The notes: generated by a model not told the origin, from the letters alone. Positions 11,465 through 45,022 are shown, numbered from the stretch's first letter. The stretch: 64,000 bases of DNA from Salminus brasiliensis (GCF_030463535.1 NC_132887.1:18581358-18645357); one strand, 5' to 3'. Program-made: numbers and translations.

Positions 11465-14400
11465 TTAATTACATTTAAAGTCTTTACAAAACATGTGTTT
11501 AGAAATACATGTGAGAATTGTTACCTCATACCTAATTGTTCAAAGCCAAAGACACCCTGATTCCCATTTAATCAAGAATTGAGAATTTAATATTAAGCTT
11601 ATCTACTTAAGATACAATAGAAACAAGAAAGTACTATTTGAAACACTTGTTATTGTCAGTGGGTTGCATACCTTCGCTGTGCAGGTGTCTTGAGCTTGCA
11701 CCAGAAGATCTCGCAGGCCTGGAGAGAAAACCCCCACCCTTTCATTCTCCGCCAGGAGGCGCAGAGTGCAGCGATCCAGGTGTGAGAGCAGCCTGAGAGA
11801 CAGCAGGCAAACCAGGGTCAGTGCAGATACAAGAGGGGAGAACAATTGGTACTCAGAATGAGTAGAACATAAAAAGACTCACGTAAACTGATTCTCCAGA
11901 ACTTGCACTGCAAAATATACACAGTTGTGGACATTTCCAAGATATGCTCTCTCCAGGGCATCTGTAAAATCACATTGGTGAGAAGAGGGAAGGCTGAAAA
12001 CAAGTTGTGGCAAAAATGGATGATTAATAAAAACATGATAGTGGTACAATAACCTGTTTTTCCCCCACACACACTGGGATCCTGTTCCATGGCATCCGCT
12101 GTTGACACACTTCGTGTGGTGAGCAACTGTAGCACAAAGAACACCTCCAGGAACACACAGGGCACCAGGTTCTCTAAAATGACCACAATCCATACAAAAT
12201 GGCTGTCAATCATAAAAGCACAAAAATTATCTATTTAAAATCATTAGTGAGGAACTAAGAAAAGGAGATCAGCACAGTTCGGTGATTACCCTGCTCTAAC
12301 ACACCTACCAAATCTGGCAATTAGACCCAGGACCGGACTTCCCCACCCCGACCTAAATAAGTCTTTAATGTATAGTTTAGTGGTATAATAAAACTGTACA
12401 CAATTTCCCCTCCTACCCCAAGCCCAGTCTAGCAGTTTGGCACTTTTGTCGCCCTACAGTTATGAGGCTAATTAGGGAAACAGTAACGAGAACACAAGGA
12501 CTTACTTGTGGTTTCTGAAACTGTAAAAAAGTTATTAATAAAATCAGTAGTATCAGCTAAAGTGATTAAAATAAGTCAATTTCTTTATTTTAGCTAATTT
12601 CCTGGGAAATAAATACAATTTCAGAAAATTGAAATAGTAGTAGTCGTTTAAGCCATTGTGATATAAAGATATCTGGATATACTTTATGCTCAAGTTTTGT
12701 TTTGTTATTCAGCACATTTTTAAAGAAATTAGGAACTACTAAAAATACTGATTTAGCTACTTGTGGTTGCTCTGAACCCACAATCTTGTCTTACCTTGGT
12801 AAAAATGTAGGTGAAAACAAGTAAAAAAAAAAACAAGTAACACACACTTTTCAACTATCTCTTGAATGTTACTATGTTGTTCTACTGCCCCCCTGGTGGT
12901 CTCTCACCTGAAATGCAGGCACAGTAGAGCTTGGCTAATAGGTTAAGCTCTAGTGCATGAGTCACTTTGGCAGGGTCAGGGCCAGGTGCCTGGGGATCTG
13001 GAGTTGCCTTAGAGCCTGGTCTCACTGGTCTGGTGGGGGTGCAAACTCCTGGGGTGGGCTTTGAAGGGGAGCTTGTCTGCTGTGCAAGTTTGGACCTGAA
13101 AGACAACTGATGAAGTTGAAATATGATACAGCAACAAACAACAGAGAATAAAGAAACAAGGAAATACATTTGGGATATTAACAAATGTATTCACAAGTTG
13201 CCTGCATACCTTTCTCTCTTTAGGAGCTCCCTCTCCTCCTGCAGACAGAGGGGACTCACAGCATTTGGTCCCGCCCCCATGGACTCTGGAATGGAAGGAG
13301 GACTGCAGGGCTGGCTGAGGGGTGTAGAGGTGAAGCAACTCTTGGGTTTGGAGTTGGGTCGTTCCGTACTGACTGGTGTCGGGTTGATACGCCGGGATGG
13401 TTTGGTTGCTCTGGAGAATAAAGATTGAAATAACATCGGACATGTTAAATACCATGCTAGTGATATACTGACATCATACTTTAACTCGAACTTGCCATTA
13501 AATAAGCGGTTTAGCGGTTCAATCTGCTGTAATACCTGCATGTACTGCATATACTGTACATTTCTTAACTTAAAGTAGATAAAAGTTAAATGTAATTAAA
13601 TACAAAAACAAACTGAGGGAAATTAGTTTTTAGAAAAACAAATTACTCACATAGGTGAGGCATGGGCTGCACCCACTGGGGGAAAGTCCTCCAAATTGTT
13701 AAAGTTGAGTTCTACTTGTGTGGGAGGTGACACTGGCTCGCTTATCTTCCCTCCACCCCTTCCCTTCCTCCCTGCACTATCCCACCGGCAAACCTCCTCC
13801 AACTGGCCACTACGAGTTCCCATCTGTCTGCTTGTTGCAGACGCTCCAAATGGCCCACTCCTCCTGCGCCCTCGATGCTGCTGTAAGGTGGGGCTGGGCT
13901 GGGTCTCTGGGGGTGAAGTCATGAAGTCAGCAAGACAGTGGCGCTGGGCAGATCGGCGTTCGGAAGGCGTGTACCTAGGGGCAGGACTCCATCCTGAACT
14001 GAATGACGGGCTACTAAAATGACTGATGCCAGTAAGGCCATGAGAGCCATTCAGCGGAGTGTCCAGCTCATTTGGGTTGTCCCCCACCTGGGACGTGTTG
14101 GTAGCAGGAGAGAAGAGCTGGACTCGGCTGGCGCTGCGGGATCCTTGCCCTGTTGATGGCCTGTTTCCTCTGCGTTCACTTGAGGATCCCTGGGCCCTGA
14201 GAGGCCTGCTGGCACTGGGTGTTTTGGCAGGGGTAGCAGGGCCATGGGTCAAAGTGTTACTGCTCTGGTCCCTCAAGAAATTCAGGAGAAAAGGCACAAA
14301 CTCTTGCTTTCTAACTTTTAGCTCTTGGTCATCATCTTTACACTCCTCCTGTGAGAGAAAAGTTAACTTTGAGTTTGTGCAAGAACATATTATCAGACAT

Positions 14401-14941
14401 ATCATGCAATACAGAGTAGCGTGAGAGCTTTAGAAATAACTAATTGTAAAAATACAACAACAAGATGAAAAAGAAGCCAGAACTAGAACTTTAGAAAGAA
14501 CTTAGCTAGTGTTGACTGAGCTGCAAGGCAATGCAATAATAATAACATTTGTTTGTGTCAAAACAGTAATCATAATTGTTTCACAAAAGTAAAAAGTGGT
14601 CTAACTACCTAGCTAAAATAGCATCTCTTAAAGTAGCTACCTTTTTTTGGTGAAATTAGCTTATTTCTGTCAGGAGGCAACGTACTTCTCACCCCATTAG
14701 CTGTAGCTCGGCTAGTGCTAGCTAGAAAAGGAGTTGCTTATCACTCGCCTAAGTTGAGAACTAAAACTACTCTTTTTTCCTTCTTATGTCATGACAACAC
14801 AATCTCGCTATCTCAAAAATAAGGTACTAGTTACCGCAATCAAATACAATACCATCTTCTTACATTTTGTCCTCTCAGCCAGTTTAAGGCCCTGTTTAAC
14901 TCCACTTCACTCTGGAGCAGCGATTCCAAAAGAGCCGCCAT
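4211..14941 (-). CDS. cdan1: Codanin-1 (cdan1), complete, 28 exons
   Basis: Codanin-1 is a large, mostly cytosolic protein that binds the histone chaperone ASF1 and restrains import of H3-H4; it also pairs with the nuclease-like partner CDIN1. Human mutations cause congenital dyserythropoietic anaemia type I. I assembled 28 exons in one frame, giving 1,308 residues against about 1,227 in human; human CDAN1 also has 28 exons. Conserved stretches include [10 protein letters not shown] (residues 42-51), the ASF1-binding B-domain-like SRRINPTPV (264-272), LLAENER (467-473), CPPPSFPG in exon 11, LLAKFLGF (715-722), [10 protein letters not shown] (770-779), FFHNQPPS (931-938) and TEKAC in exon 22. 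The ATG at 14941-14939 is the first in-frame start and gives MAALLESLL, matching the family start; the stop is at 4213-4211. Residues 52-258 are Ser/Pro/Arg-rich and poorly conserved. There is no signal peptide or clear membrane segment. The gene is divergent from rps6ka5. I see no frameshift or lost exon. Confidence 0.97.
5183..5663. other. cdan1 intron 23, no gene
   Basis: 481 bp. The middle (about 5,300-5,460) is GC-richer and may be an interspersed repeat, but I cannot name the family. Confidence 0.4.
6222..6881. repeat. cdan1 intron 20 with probable transposon-derived insert
   Basis: About 6,540-6,880 includes GAGCCTTGAACACTCAACAC and neighbouring phrases that resemble a widespread fish interspersed repeat. 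No terminal repeats or intact frame were seen, so the class is uncertain. Confidence 0.35.
7260..7947. other. cdan1 intron 18, no gene
   Basis: 688 bp. The minus-strand frame at 7,609-7,818 has no recognisable relatives and lies wholly inside the intron. Nothing else stands out. Confidence 0.4.
8235..8822. other. cdan1 intron 16 with C14 run
   Basis: 588 bp. A run of 14 C lies at 8,487-8,500. GTGAGAGAGC and GTGCTCTCTC near 8,707-8,735 are loosely complementary. No exon is supported. Confidence 0.4.
10797..11671. repeat. cdan1 intron 7 with (TA)n microsatellite
   Basis: 875 bp and AT-rich, with (TA)13 at 11,432-11,457. No gene is visible. Confidence 0.7.
12174..12907. other. cdan1 intron 4
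   Basis: 734 bp. Around 12,275-12,345, CCCTGCTCTAACACACCTAC resembles a common fish interspersed repeat. The rest is AT-rich without features. Confidence 0.35.
14349..14863. other. cdan1 intron 1, no gene
   Basis: 515 bp, AT-rich. The first cdan1 exon is small (78 nt), so this intron lies close to the promoter and could carry regulatory sites, but I see no defined motif. Confidence 0.4.
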
Positions 14942-16351
14942 TCTGTAACTCGCTGCGCCGAGATGCTAGAAACAAGGAGAGCGATGTCAATAACAAATGA
15001 GAGTCTTCAAAATAAAAGTCCATGTTTCTACTCAATGGCTGATTTCTGCAGTAATTATTTCTACTCTTTCGTTCAGCAGTGCTGAATGTTGTTTATGTAG
15101 GCAAAGGGAAAAAAAAGGACAGAACATCATAACCAACGTATTTTGAGCACTAAAGGATGACTTTTAAGGATCAAGGATCAAATTTGCGGTGGTACCAGAG
15201 TCGGTTTACGATTTATAGCTATATCAGCTCTACAAGTTCTTTAGTGGTGCTTTAGGACTAGAGAACAGCTGTGTCCTAATTTACTATAGAAAGTTAGGTG
15301 TGAAATTAACTAAAACATGTCTTTGCAAATTCACATACCACAATGAATGTATCATATAACATGATTTATAATATATCGATTTAATACCTACAGTGAAATA
15401 AATTAAAAAAGTGAAAAGTTACAAATAGAAAATCCTCAGCAGAGAACACACTTGTACACATGCCATTGCAGAATTAAAGTTTATGTAATAACACAATAAA
15501 TACAATAGTATTTTAGTATATATGTATTTTTTGTGTATTCCGAAATTAAATAGTAATTATTCACTAAAACATGAAAAAAATGCTTACATTTATTTTCTCA
15601 ATTCACTTATTTTCACTTAATTTGTAATTTGACCCAAACCTTTGCATTAGGCTGTATCTTGCCATCTTCTACATCGCTAAATATAAATAATAATTACATA
15701 ATAAACACATCTCTGAGAAAACGAGGTACTGTTTCAGATTTAATTAGCTAGCTAGTTAAAAAGTTTCAACGCTTGGTTCTGGTCAGAATCTCCTAATTTG
15801 TGCCTAGCCATCAGCACTGAAGGGCGAATGATCTTCTACCACCTGAAGTAGTTTGACTAGTTTTAGCGCGCTCTGGGACTTTTAGCCAGCTCCTGCGCTA
15901 ACCTTCATTATCACGGCGAAACATGCAATACTGTTTTGACATGAGCTCAGGCAGAACCTGGAGGAAGAGCCTGTAATGACAGAGCAGGGTCCACTACAGG
16001 AGCTGTAGTTTGGGGGTTTCGCCCAACAACTTCAATAGGCGTTTCTGCTGGGGGGCTTGGTCGGTGCGTGTAGGTGCATTATTATTATTTCCACGGGCAG
16101 AGCTGTGTCCTGCTGCTCGTATCGGTAGTGCAGTGACAGCGGAGTAAGCGCGGCGTCCCAACCCCGTCCTTCGCTTTTCGAGTATGCAGTCATTGTACGC
16201 GCCTTTCCCAGCTCCCGTTTGCCCTCACCGTTTAGTTGTAGCGCGGTTTATGGATTAGTGCGAGTCGCCGATTTCGTTATTTCAAGCCGCGGAACTGCAA
16301 TTCAGCTACTACGCCTGCTGCTAGCGAGGAGCCGTGGCTGGCACTCCGAAA
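14942..16351. promoter_or_regulatory. Head-to-head intergenic region, likely shared promoter of cdan1 and rps6ka5
   Basis: Only 1,410 bp separate the two divergent start codons. The rps6ka5-proximal part (about 15,880-16,351) is visibly richer in GC and CpG than the rest and holds the presumed 5' UTR. The middle (about 15,000-15,780) is AT-rich. I see no convincing TATA box at a defined distance from either gene, as expected for broad housekeeping promoters. A bidirectional or paired promoter is inferred from geometry, not shown. Confidence 0.6.
16184..16258 (+). other. Candidate upstream ORF in the rps6ka5 5' leader
   Basis: An ATG at 16184 opens a 24-codon frame (starting MQSLYAPF) closed by TAG at 16256-16258, 93 bp before the rps6ka5 start. 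If transcription starts upstream of 16184, this short frame would be translated first and could damp MSK1 synthesis. The transcription start is not known, so this stays tentative. Confidence 0.35.
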
Positions 16352-38692
<22,341 letters not shown>

Positions 38693-39839
38693 GAAACACA
38701 CTCGTCACATCAAAAACACACTTGTCGCACCCTTATATCTATGTCTTGGGCCTCCCTATGTCACAAAAGGCCCTTAGCGAAGTCCTCTGACCCCCCCACC
38801 ACCACCACACCCGAGCCCTTCGCTAGCAATAGACAAGCAAAGCAGGGCCCAGAACCGTGGGAGAGTGTGAAGAAAGGCTTTGATCGCTGGCTTGGACCAG
38901 GCCTAGTCCCACGCTCCTGACACCAAAATGATCAGGCCTCCAGTGCATCTGCTGTATCTCACATGCTTGAGTTTCACTCCTGGAAGCATGAGACCACCCG
39001 CTAACTGTAATCAAGGGTCCAGTAACTTGCGCTGTCCTGCCAAGCAAAAAGAAGAAAGAAAATTAAAACAAAGAGAAAAAGATTATTTATTCTAAAAGAA
39101 TATAGAACATATAAGAAGAGGTTTATATAATGAGATTTATGAATTATATGTTAAGTTATTGTTCTTGTTTGGACGATTAGACCGTCCCAGTCAGAAGATG
39201 TTCTTGTGAAATGACTTGTGAAGTTTGTTCTCACTGACCACTGTTGCAGGTCAGAACTACATGGTACTGTAGCTTTGCTTGATTTTCCGTGCAGGCCTGT
39301 TCAGTGAGAGGCTTCTTCCAAACCGGTCAAACGGTGAAGTAGCAGTGATTTGTTTGAGTGAATTCAGACAAATCCTTTTTTTCCTCTACCCTTGATGAGG
39401 AAGACTAGATAACAGCCTTTTCTGAATTTGTAATCTGCCATTTTAAGCAGATCGCAAGTCAAGGAGTTATTTTGGGGTAAGGAGGGTGATTTTGTACTTG
39501 AAACAAATTTTTAAAAAAGCAGCAATGGAAAAACACAATGCGGCAGCAGCCAGTGTTAGATAAGGGCAAAATAGTTGAGAAAATGCAATCAGCCAAACCT
39601 TTTCTTCTTAATTCCAGCTCCAGCTTTGCATTGCCTCTAGCTATGGGTGGCCAGGACGGGTCTTTTTTGAGTAGTGAGAATTTATGGTGCATTTACATTG
39701 CAGAGGAGTAAAGCTTTTGCTTGGCCGCATTGGAGCATGCTGCTTAAAATGCAAACTTCTCTTTGACTTCTCTGAAGAAGTGTGTGAAGGCAAATCCTGT
39801 GTCCAGATGAAATTACATAAACTAGACGACGATACACAT

Positions 39840-39843
<4 letters not shown>
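38693..39843 (+). other. rps6ka5: Proximal rps6ka5 3' UTR
   Basis: Directly follows the stop codon. No AATAAA lies in this part, so the transcript probably continues. The first AATAAA in the sense strand is at 40,889; others lie at 42,652, 46,580 and 47,297. The last is followed by a GT-rich stretch, which makes it a plausible distal site, but the true end cannot be fixed from sequence alone. Confidence 0.5.
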
Positions 39844-39930
<87 letters not shown>

Positions 39931-39938
39931 GAGAGAGC
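39844..39938 (+). repeat. (TA)n-(GA)n compound microsatellite
   Basis: 57 bases of (AT)n at 39,844-39,900 run directly into (GA)n at 39,901-39,938, in the likely rps6ka5 3' UTR. Translated frames over it are artefacts. Confidence 0.95.
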
Positions 39939-41662
39939 TCTGTGAGCTCCCACAGCACCCCTACCTTGTGGCTTATTGAGTCTATTTGGCCATGTACTAG
40001 ACAGACACAAAAACAAAATTGCCACATCAGACATCAGTCATGTTGGGATACTGTCCACTGTTACAGTATTATCGTTACACCACCCAACCCTAGATTAATT
40101 GTTGAAGGTCCTATAGAATTCACTTAATGAGTATTTGAAGTTGTTGTTTGATGTATATATTTGGTCTCAAAGTGAAACACACTGACTTTTCTTTTATGGT
40201 GTGTATTTGGAAAAAATTATGAGCACTTCTTTTACTGCGGCGGCTTGGAGGAGCCACATAGCATAGCACTGTAACAGGAATATTGTAATTATTTTTTGTA
40301 ATTATAAAGTGCTCTCTTTGTGTCCTAAGGACAAAAAAAAACATGATTTGCGGTTAGCTTGCTGAAAATTGGATTGACATTGTAGCCGGTTGGCTGGCCT
40401 ACTACTTGATACTGGGGTTAGTGTGTGTAAATTCTGGGAAAGTAAATATAATTAATCAAAATAGATTTAGGATTTTATATTTGGCCCCTACAGCTCTGTT
40501 TTTGGTTATGCCGGATTTTCTTTAAAATAATTGACTGCAGTGTTTGAGGTCTATGAGTAAATACAGGTTTCCTAGGGCACCTTTAAAACCCATCAGGGAA
40601 ACCAACAACTTCAGCCACCGTTTTCCATGCTTCCAGGTATTCATACAGAGTATGAAATCTGTTACCAACTTCACCACCATCTTCTCAAAACACTGATTTT
40701 ATTGATTTAGAGAGAAACTCGCTTCTCATTTGCATAAAGTTGAGAAAAGCTCAGCTTTTCGTCACTTTGCTGCATGTGTGCCGCTGCCACTCCCATAATC
40801 CTCTGATCCTTTCTGTAGAAATCAGTGAAAAATGCTCAGCTTCGCTGCAGTGTAAATGCACCGCTAGGCTCCACTTGCTGCCAGCCAGAATAAATCAGCT
40901 GCATTAAAGGTACAATTAGTGAGCTGTGCAGTTTGAAAGGAATAATATCCTATCATGGTTTACAGACTCATAGCAGTCTGTGAACAGATATTCAAGCAGC
41001 AAGCCAGTACCACGACTGCCAAGCTAACTTAAACACACTCCTCGTTTAACATACCTTTAAAATGATAAGAGCTATAGCAACAATTTTTTCACAGAACTGA
41101 GAGAAATAAGTGTATAGCTCATCCAGTTTCTATTTTCTGAGTAATAACAAATGGTCAGAGTGGTGTTTAGTGTAGTGTGCAGAACAAAGGATAGCATGTG
41201 GCTTCACCATCTGATCATATGCATCAGAAAAATGGCTAGTTGCATTTTCATGCCCCATGACTTAGAGCACTTCTCTCTACCTCCATTGCTAAACGCAAGA
41301 TCTGTGGTAAATGAAAGCGTACATCTTCTTTCTTTTTGCATTTTTCCTTGGTTTTTGTTTTTCCTTTTATATGTTGAAAGTGTCGATAGCACACCAGCAT
41401 GCCATCACCTGAAAATAATATTCTCATTATATACCGCTTGGTACAGTACAAGCCCGTTCTACTACAAAGCACTACAAAGGCTTCCCTCTGATAACCGAAG
41501 GCACTAAACTCATCAATGTTGTTGACCTGCTATGCAAAAACAGCCACTTTTCTTCCTTCAGCATTAACTTTTATCAAAATCTGCTAGTTATGCATTATAA
41601 ACGAATGAGCAAAAAATACCACACCTCATTAGGGCTCCTTAAAGCTGACCAGCCAGTGTGTT
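39939..41662. other. rps6ka5 3' UTR or flank, no gene
   Basis: Frames at 40,120-40,344 and 41,151-41,507 have no recognisable relatives. AATAAA at 40,889. Otherwise plain AT-rich sequence. Confidence 0.5.

Positions 41663-41703
<41 letters not shown>
41663..41703 (+). repeat. (ATC)n trinucleotide microsatellite
   Basis: About 13 perfect ATC units. The apparent poly-His frame here is a by-product. Confidence 0.95.
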
Positions 41704-42382
41704 TATCCTTTAGCAGGAAGCTTTATTTATTTATTTGATTTATTAGGGTACACAATTCCTGTATTTATTATGTAACATTTATTTTGGATTCATAATACTG
41801 GCCAGTTCATTCATACCCATGCATAGTTGTTACAGAATTATAAATCTGAACCTCAACAACTGAGTTAATAAGCCGGCAATTTGAGGGATTAAACAGTTAG
41901 ACAGTCTTCATTCTGTGCAATGAGCAAAGCCATGACATCCACAAGCTTAAAGACGGAGAGCTTGCAACAGGTACACACACACACACAGTGTACACATATA
42001 GACATTCCTACAGACAACATCGGTGCTCCTGCTCATATGACATCAATGCAACAGCAATAAGAGCGTCCAGAGAGCAGCTCGCTTTAACGTTGCAGAGAGT
42101 TGCTCTGTAAGGCCTGTTCAGCTCTACTCCATTGCCACTCTGTGCCACTCCCCTGGAGCGCCATCATTACTGCTCCACTCTTTCTGTTTTGGTGTATTAA
42201 TAGAAGAGAGAGTGTGTGTGTCCTACATTGAACCCTCCTCAGGGAGCGGAGGCTTTATTAGTTGCTTTGCTGCTGTGCTGTTTGTCCTCAGGGACATTAA
42301 GCAGCCCAGCTTGTTCTTCTACCGCAAAGGACACAGAGATAATCTACGTACATGGGAACATAGAACTTGGAAGTGTGGTCAC

Positions 42383-43037
42383 TAGGGATGCACCAGTTTT
42401 ATGGCCTCTTAAATTCAAATTCTGATTTCTTTACAATCATATTGGCTGATGATGTTAAAATGATATTAAATGCTCATTAATGGGACAATCTGGTATTTTA
42501 AAGGCGGCATACGAAAAACAGTTATACCACCCCTTTTGAGTAGCTCCACCCACTATTATAGGTTTCAGTTAGCAGCCGCTGGTCATCATTTTTCTAGGTT
42601 GGTAGAGTGCAGTTCTTTTTTTATTACTTTAAAAATGTACTGTACCGCCAAATAAATTGACTTCAGATGAATTGCATCATTAGAGTTTCTCAATTCTGGA
42701 AATCTGAGGAAGAACTGAGACAGGTTCAGCAGACTACAGCTTGGAGAAAGAAAGTATATGTGTGTGTGTTTGTCTGTTTGTGTGAGAGGGACTGTATGCA
42801 GCGCTAAAGAGTGAGCAAAAAAGATAGGTATGAACTCAAGGTGAAGTAAATGTTAGCTAGACCACAAACGGGTCTCAACAAATGAGAATAAACAGATCTA
42901 AGAACAGTCTAAGATTTTTTGTAGAGCTTTGAAATTAAGAGGCAACTGCAACACAGATCTGCCAATATCAAAATAATAAATTGATCGATGGCTGATTGTC
43001 AATTGCATGTTTGGGGCGACGTGTCTGTGCATCCCTA
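42383..43037. mobile_element. Non-autonomous hAT-type element, 655 bp
   Basis: Perfect 11-bp terminal inverted repeats TAGGGATGCAC (42,383-42,393) and GTGCATCCCTA (43,027-43,037). Flanking octamers GTGGTCAC and TTGATCAC match at 6 of 8 positions, consistent with an aged 8-bp target-site duplication as hAT elements make. It has no transposase frame. Confidence 0.7.
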
Positions 43038-44317
43038 TTGATCACTAAACTGAAGACTCAGTGCACTTATAGGTTTTTAAAAATAGCCCTGCTGTCTTGC
43101 TGGTGCTTTTTATCTGTCTCAGTGTTTTCACAAACCTCAGAAACAGTGAATATTGTGACGCGTATCGTGAAAATGTCTTCAAGTATCTTGATGTTTTACT
43201 TTTGCCACATCACTCGCCCCTTTTCTGAGAATGTGGCTGCGATGAAGATGTGTCAACGCTGTTCAGAATCGATGTCATGACCTATGCTTCTCTTTTAGGC
43301 TGAGAGGTCAGTACTCTGTTCTACCGTTTCATTCATCTGTAAAGTACTTCTGCTTGAGGTTCACCAGTGCCAGGAGCTTTAGGTGAGGTAGAGGGAACAC
43401 CGCGTAGCAGTGTGCCCTTGAAAAGAGCTTGTTCGAGTTATTGTTGGCCTACTTTACTGCTCTCAGGAGCTCCGTTAATTGTGTGGCCCTTTTTTCCTGC
43501 TATTGTAACAGAGGGCCCAGTGTGAGTACATATCTGTTCCGAGCTGGCAGCGGTCAGCTCTGCCGGCTCACTCTTTCATCTACCCGCGGAGGTGGAGTGA
43601 TGCTCCACAATGATGTGGGCAGACAGAGCGTCGCCATATCTCTCAGGCGCTCAGACCTGCGCATTGTTTTTGCAGGAGATGTTTTTTAATCACTTTGAGG
43701 TCGTGCTTTGAGGTTTTATGCATTATGAAATACATGAAACGACTATTACTATTACGTAAAGGAACACTGCAAAAAAAGCTATGTGTTGGATTTACTTGAT
43801 TCAGATGTGTCCATCATTTCCACATATATATTACAGTCCAGTATACTGTAAAACATTGTTGCCAAATATAGATATATTTCAATCTATTATATCTACACAC
43901 TTCAGTCTGTATGCTTACTTATGGCAATAATTGTGTTAATGTCATATTTTATCCATGTGGAAATGATCTACATGTTTGGACAGGGCTCAGATAGATAAAC
44001 AATCAAATAAATAAAAAGATGCACAATGATATTGGAATCATATATCATAATATTAGCAAACAATGCTTTAATTCCTACCTTTGCTGTGTTTGTAATCTTC
44101 TAAACATAAATGTATTATATATTTTTGTAATGTTATCCTGATGATTCTAGTCCTAGTGTGCATGCATGTGCACGTGAAATGTCGGATATCGGCATTCCCT
44201 TATCAGCACATCGCTAAATATTTCTATTGTTTTGCCCCAAAATAAAAATTATATCATTTACATAATGAATCACTGATGTTTTTTCAAGCATTGTTAATAA
44301 AGGTGCGCATATTTGTC
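43038..44317. other. Intergenic sequence, no gene
   Basis: A GC-richer part at about 43,500-43,680 lies in the frame 43,429-43,689, which has no recognisable relatives. The rest is AT-rich. Confidence 0.45.
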
Positions 44318-44540
44318 ACTGTACTACGTACAGCGAAATGTATCCTCAGAATTTTACCTATCTGTGGTAGTGAACACACACAGAGCGGTGGGCAGCCAAC
44401 TTCAGCGCCCGGGGAGCAGGGAGGGTAAAAGGCCTTGCTAAAGGACCCAACAGTGGCAGCTTGCTGAGCCTGGGTATCGAACTCACAACCCTGTCATCAA
44501 TAGCCCAGAGCTCTAACACCTGGTCCACCACTGCCCTATA
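44318..44540. repeat. SINE-like fish interspersed repeat
   Basis: TGTCACTGTACTACGTACAG, GGTAGTGAACACACACAGAG, CGGTGGGCAGCCAAC, GCGCCCGGGGAGCAGGG, CCTTGCTAAAGGACCCAAC and GGTATCGAACTCACAACC occur in order. This is the layout of a very common teleost repeat; the GGTATCGAACTC word resembles a tRNA T-arm. It is not a functional tRNA gene. Confidence 0.65.
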
Positions 44541-44662
44541 ATAATAATTATGTACTGAAAGAGTGAAGGATAATTATGTTCCTGGCAGCATTTTAGATGA
44601 GCCAGTTCCGAGCCCTATATTTGAATTAAGTAAATTCAGTGCATTCTATTTTTTTGTGAATT

Positions 44663-45022
44663 CACTACTGTTCAAAAGTTTGGAATCACTTGTCTAATTG
44701 CTTTTTTGGTTTTTATATACAAAAATTAAACTGTACGGTGAATATTTAAGTATATAAACTTAATGCTAAATGGTATTCTATGTTTTATTTAATATTCTAA
44801 AGTTTTTTTTTATTATAAGCTATTAGCAAATGAAAACTTTAAGTCACAATTTTCTTTTCTGATGTTTTTAAGCAAAATATGTTTGTTCTATAAGTAAGTA
44901 AACTTGCTTACGACTTTGTAGTAACGTATACTATTCTCATTTACATATATTTGTAACCAAACTGCTTTTATTTAATTGATTTCAATTTAATTTATTCAAT
45001 TGCAAACTTTTGAACAGTAGTG
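44663..45022. mobile_element. MITE with perfect 20-bp terminal inverted repeats
   Basis: CACTACTGTTCAAAAGTTTG at 44,663-44,682 is perfectly inverted at 45,003-45,022. The 320-bp interior is AT-rich with no frame. The ACTACTGTTCAAAAGTTTGG end is typical of a family widespread in fish. I do not assign a superfamily. Confidence 0.85.

Larger units (their letters stand above)
4211..14941 (-). other. cdan1: Exon map of cdan1
   Basis: Coding exons in transcript order (minus strand): 1 14941-14864; 2 14348-13651; 3 13410-13210; 4 13095-12908; 5 12173-12054; 6 11961-11883; 7 11792-11672; 8 10796-10687; 9 10604-10515; 10 10405-10330; 11 10244-10039; 12 9814-9682; 13 9584-9441; 14 9337-9171; 15 9089-9008; 16 8912-8823; 17 8234-8180; 18 8081-7948; 19 7259-7156; 20 7031-6882; 21 6221-6158; 22 6074-5996; 23 5872-5664; 24 5182-5075; 25 4963-4900; 26 4793-4618; 27 4522-4415; 28 4303-4211. 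Every junction is GT-AG and the codon phases agree. Exon 5 has an earlier GT in the same phase (minus 12071); I chose the donor after 12054 because it keeps the spacing seen in human between the DP dipeptide and the next conserved block. Exon 2 (698 nt) is by far the largest. Most introns are 80-125 bp. Confidence 0.9.

Noticed and set aside
12054..12075. Alternative earlier donor for cdan1 exon 5 (CCCA/GTGTGTGG)
   Set aside because: Keeps the phase but removes seven residues that preserve the spacing seen in human; the CAG/GTT site fits better.
13696..14424. Open frames on the plus strand across cdan1 exon 2 (up to 121 codons)
   Set aside because: They are antisense to a well-supported coding exon and match no family I know; GC-rich coding sequence often leaves such shadows.
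39684..40127. 147-codon frame with Tyr-Ile and Arg-Glu repeats
   Set aside because: Entirely due to the (TA)n(GA)n tract in non-coding DNA.
41590..41775. Poly-histidine protein
   Set aside because: Translation of an (ATC)n repeat; no homology on either side.
43429..43689. 86-codon frame as a possible gene
   Set aside because: No recognisable homologue, no initiation context or partner exons; more likely chance openness in a GC-richer block.
44440..44500. tRNA-like segment GGTATCGAACTC
   Set aside because: Only a T-arm-like word within a SINE-like repeat; no cloverleaf with acceptor and anticodon arms.
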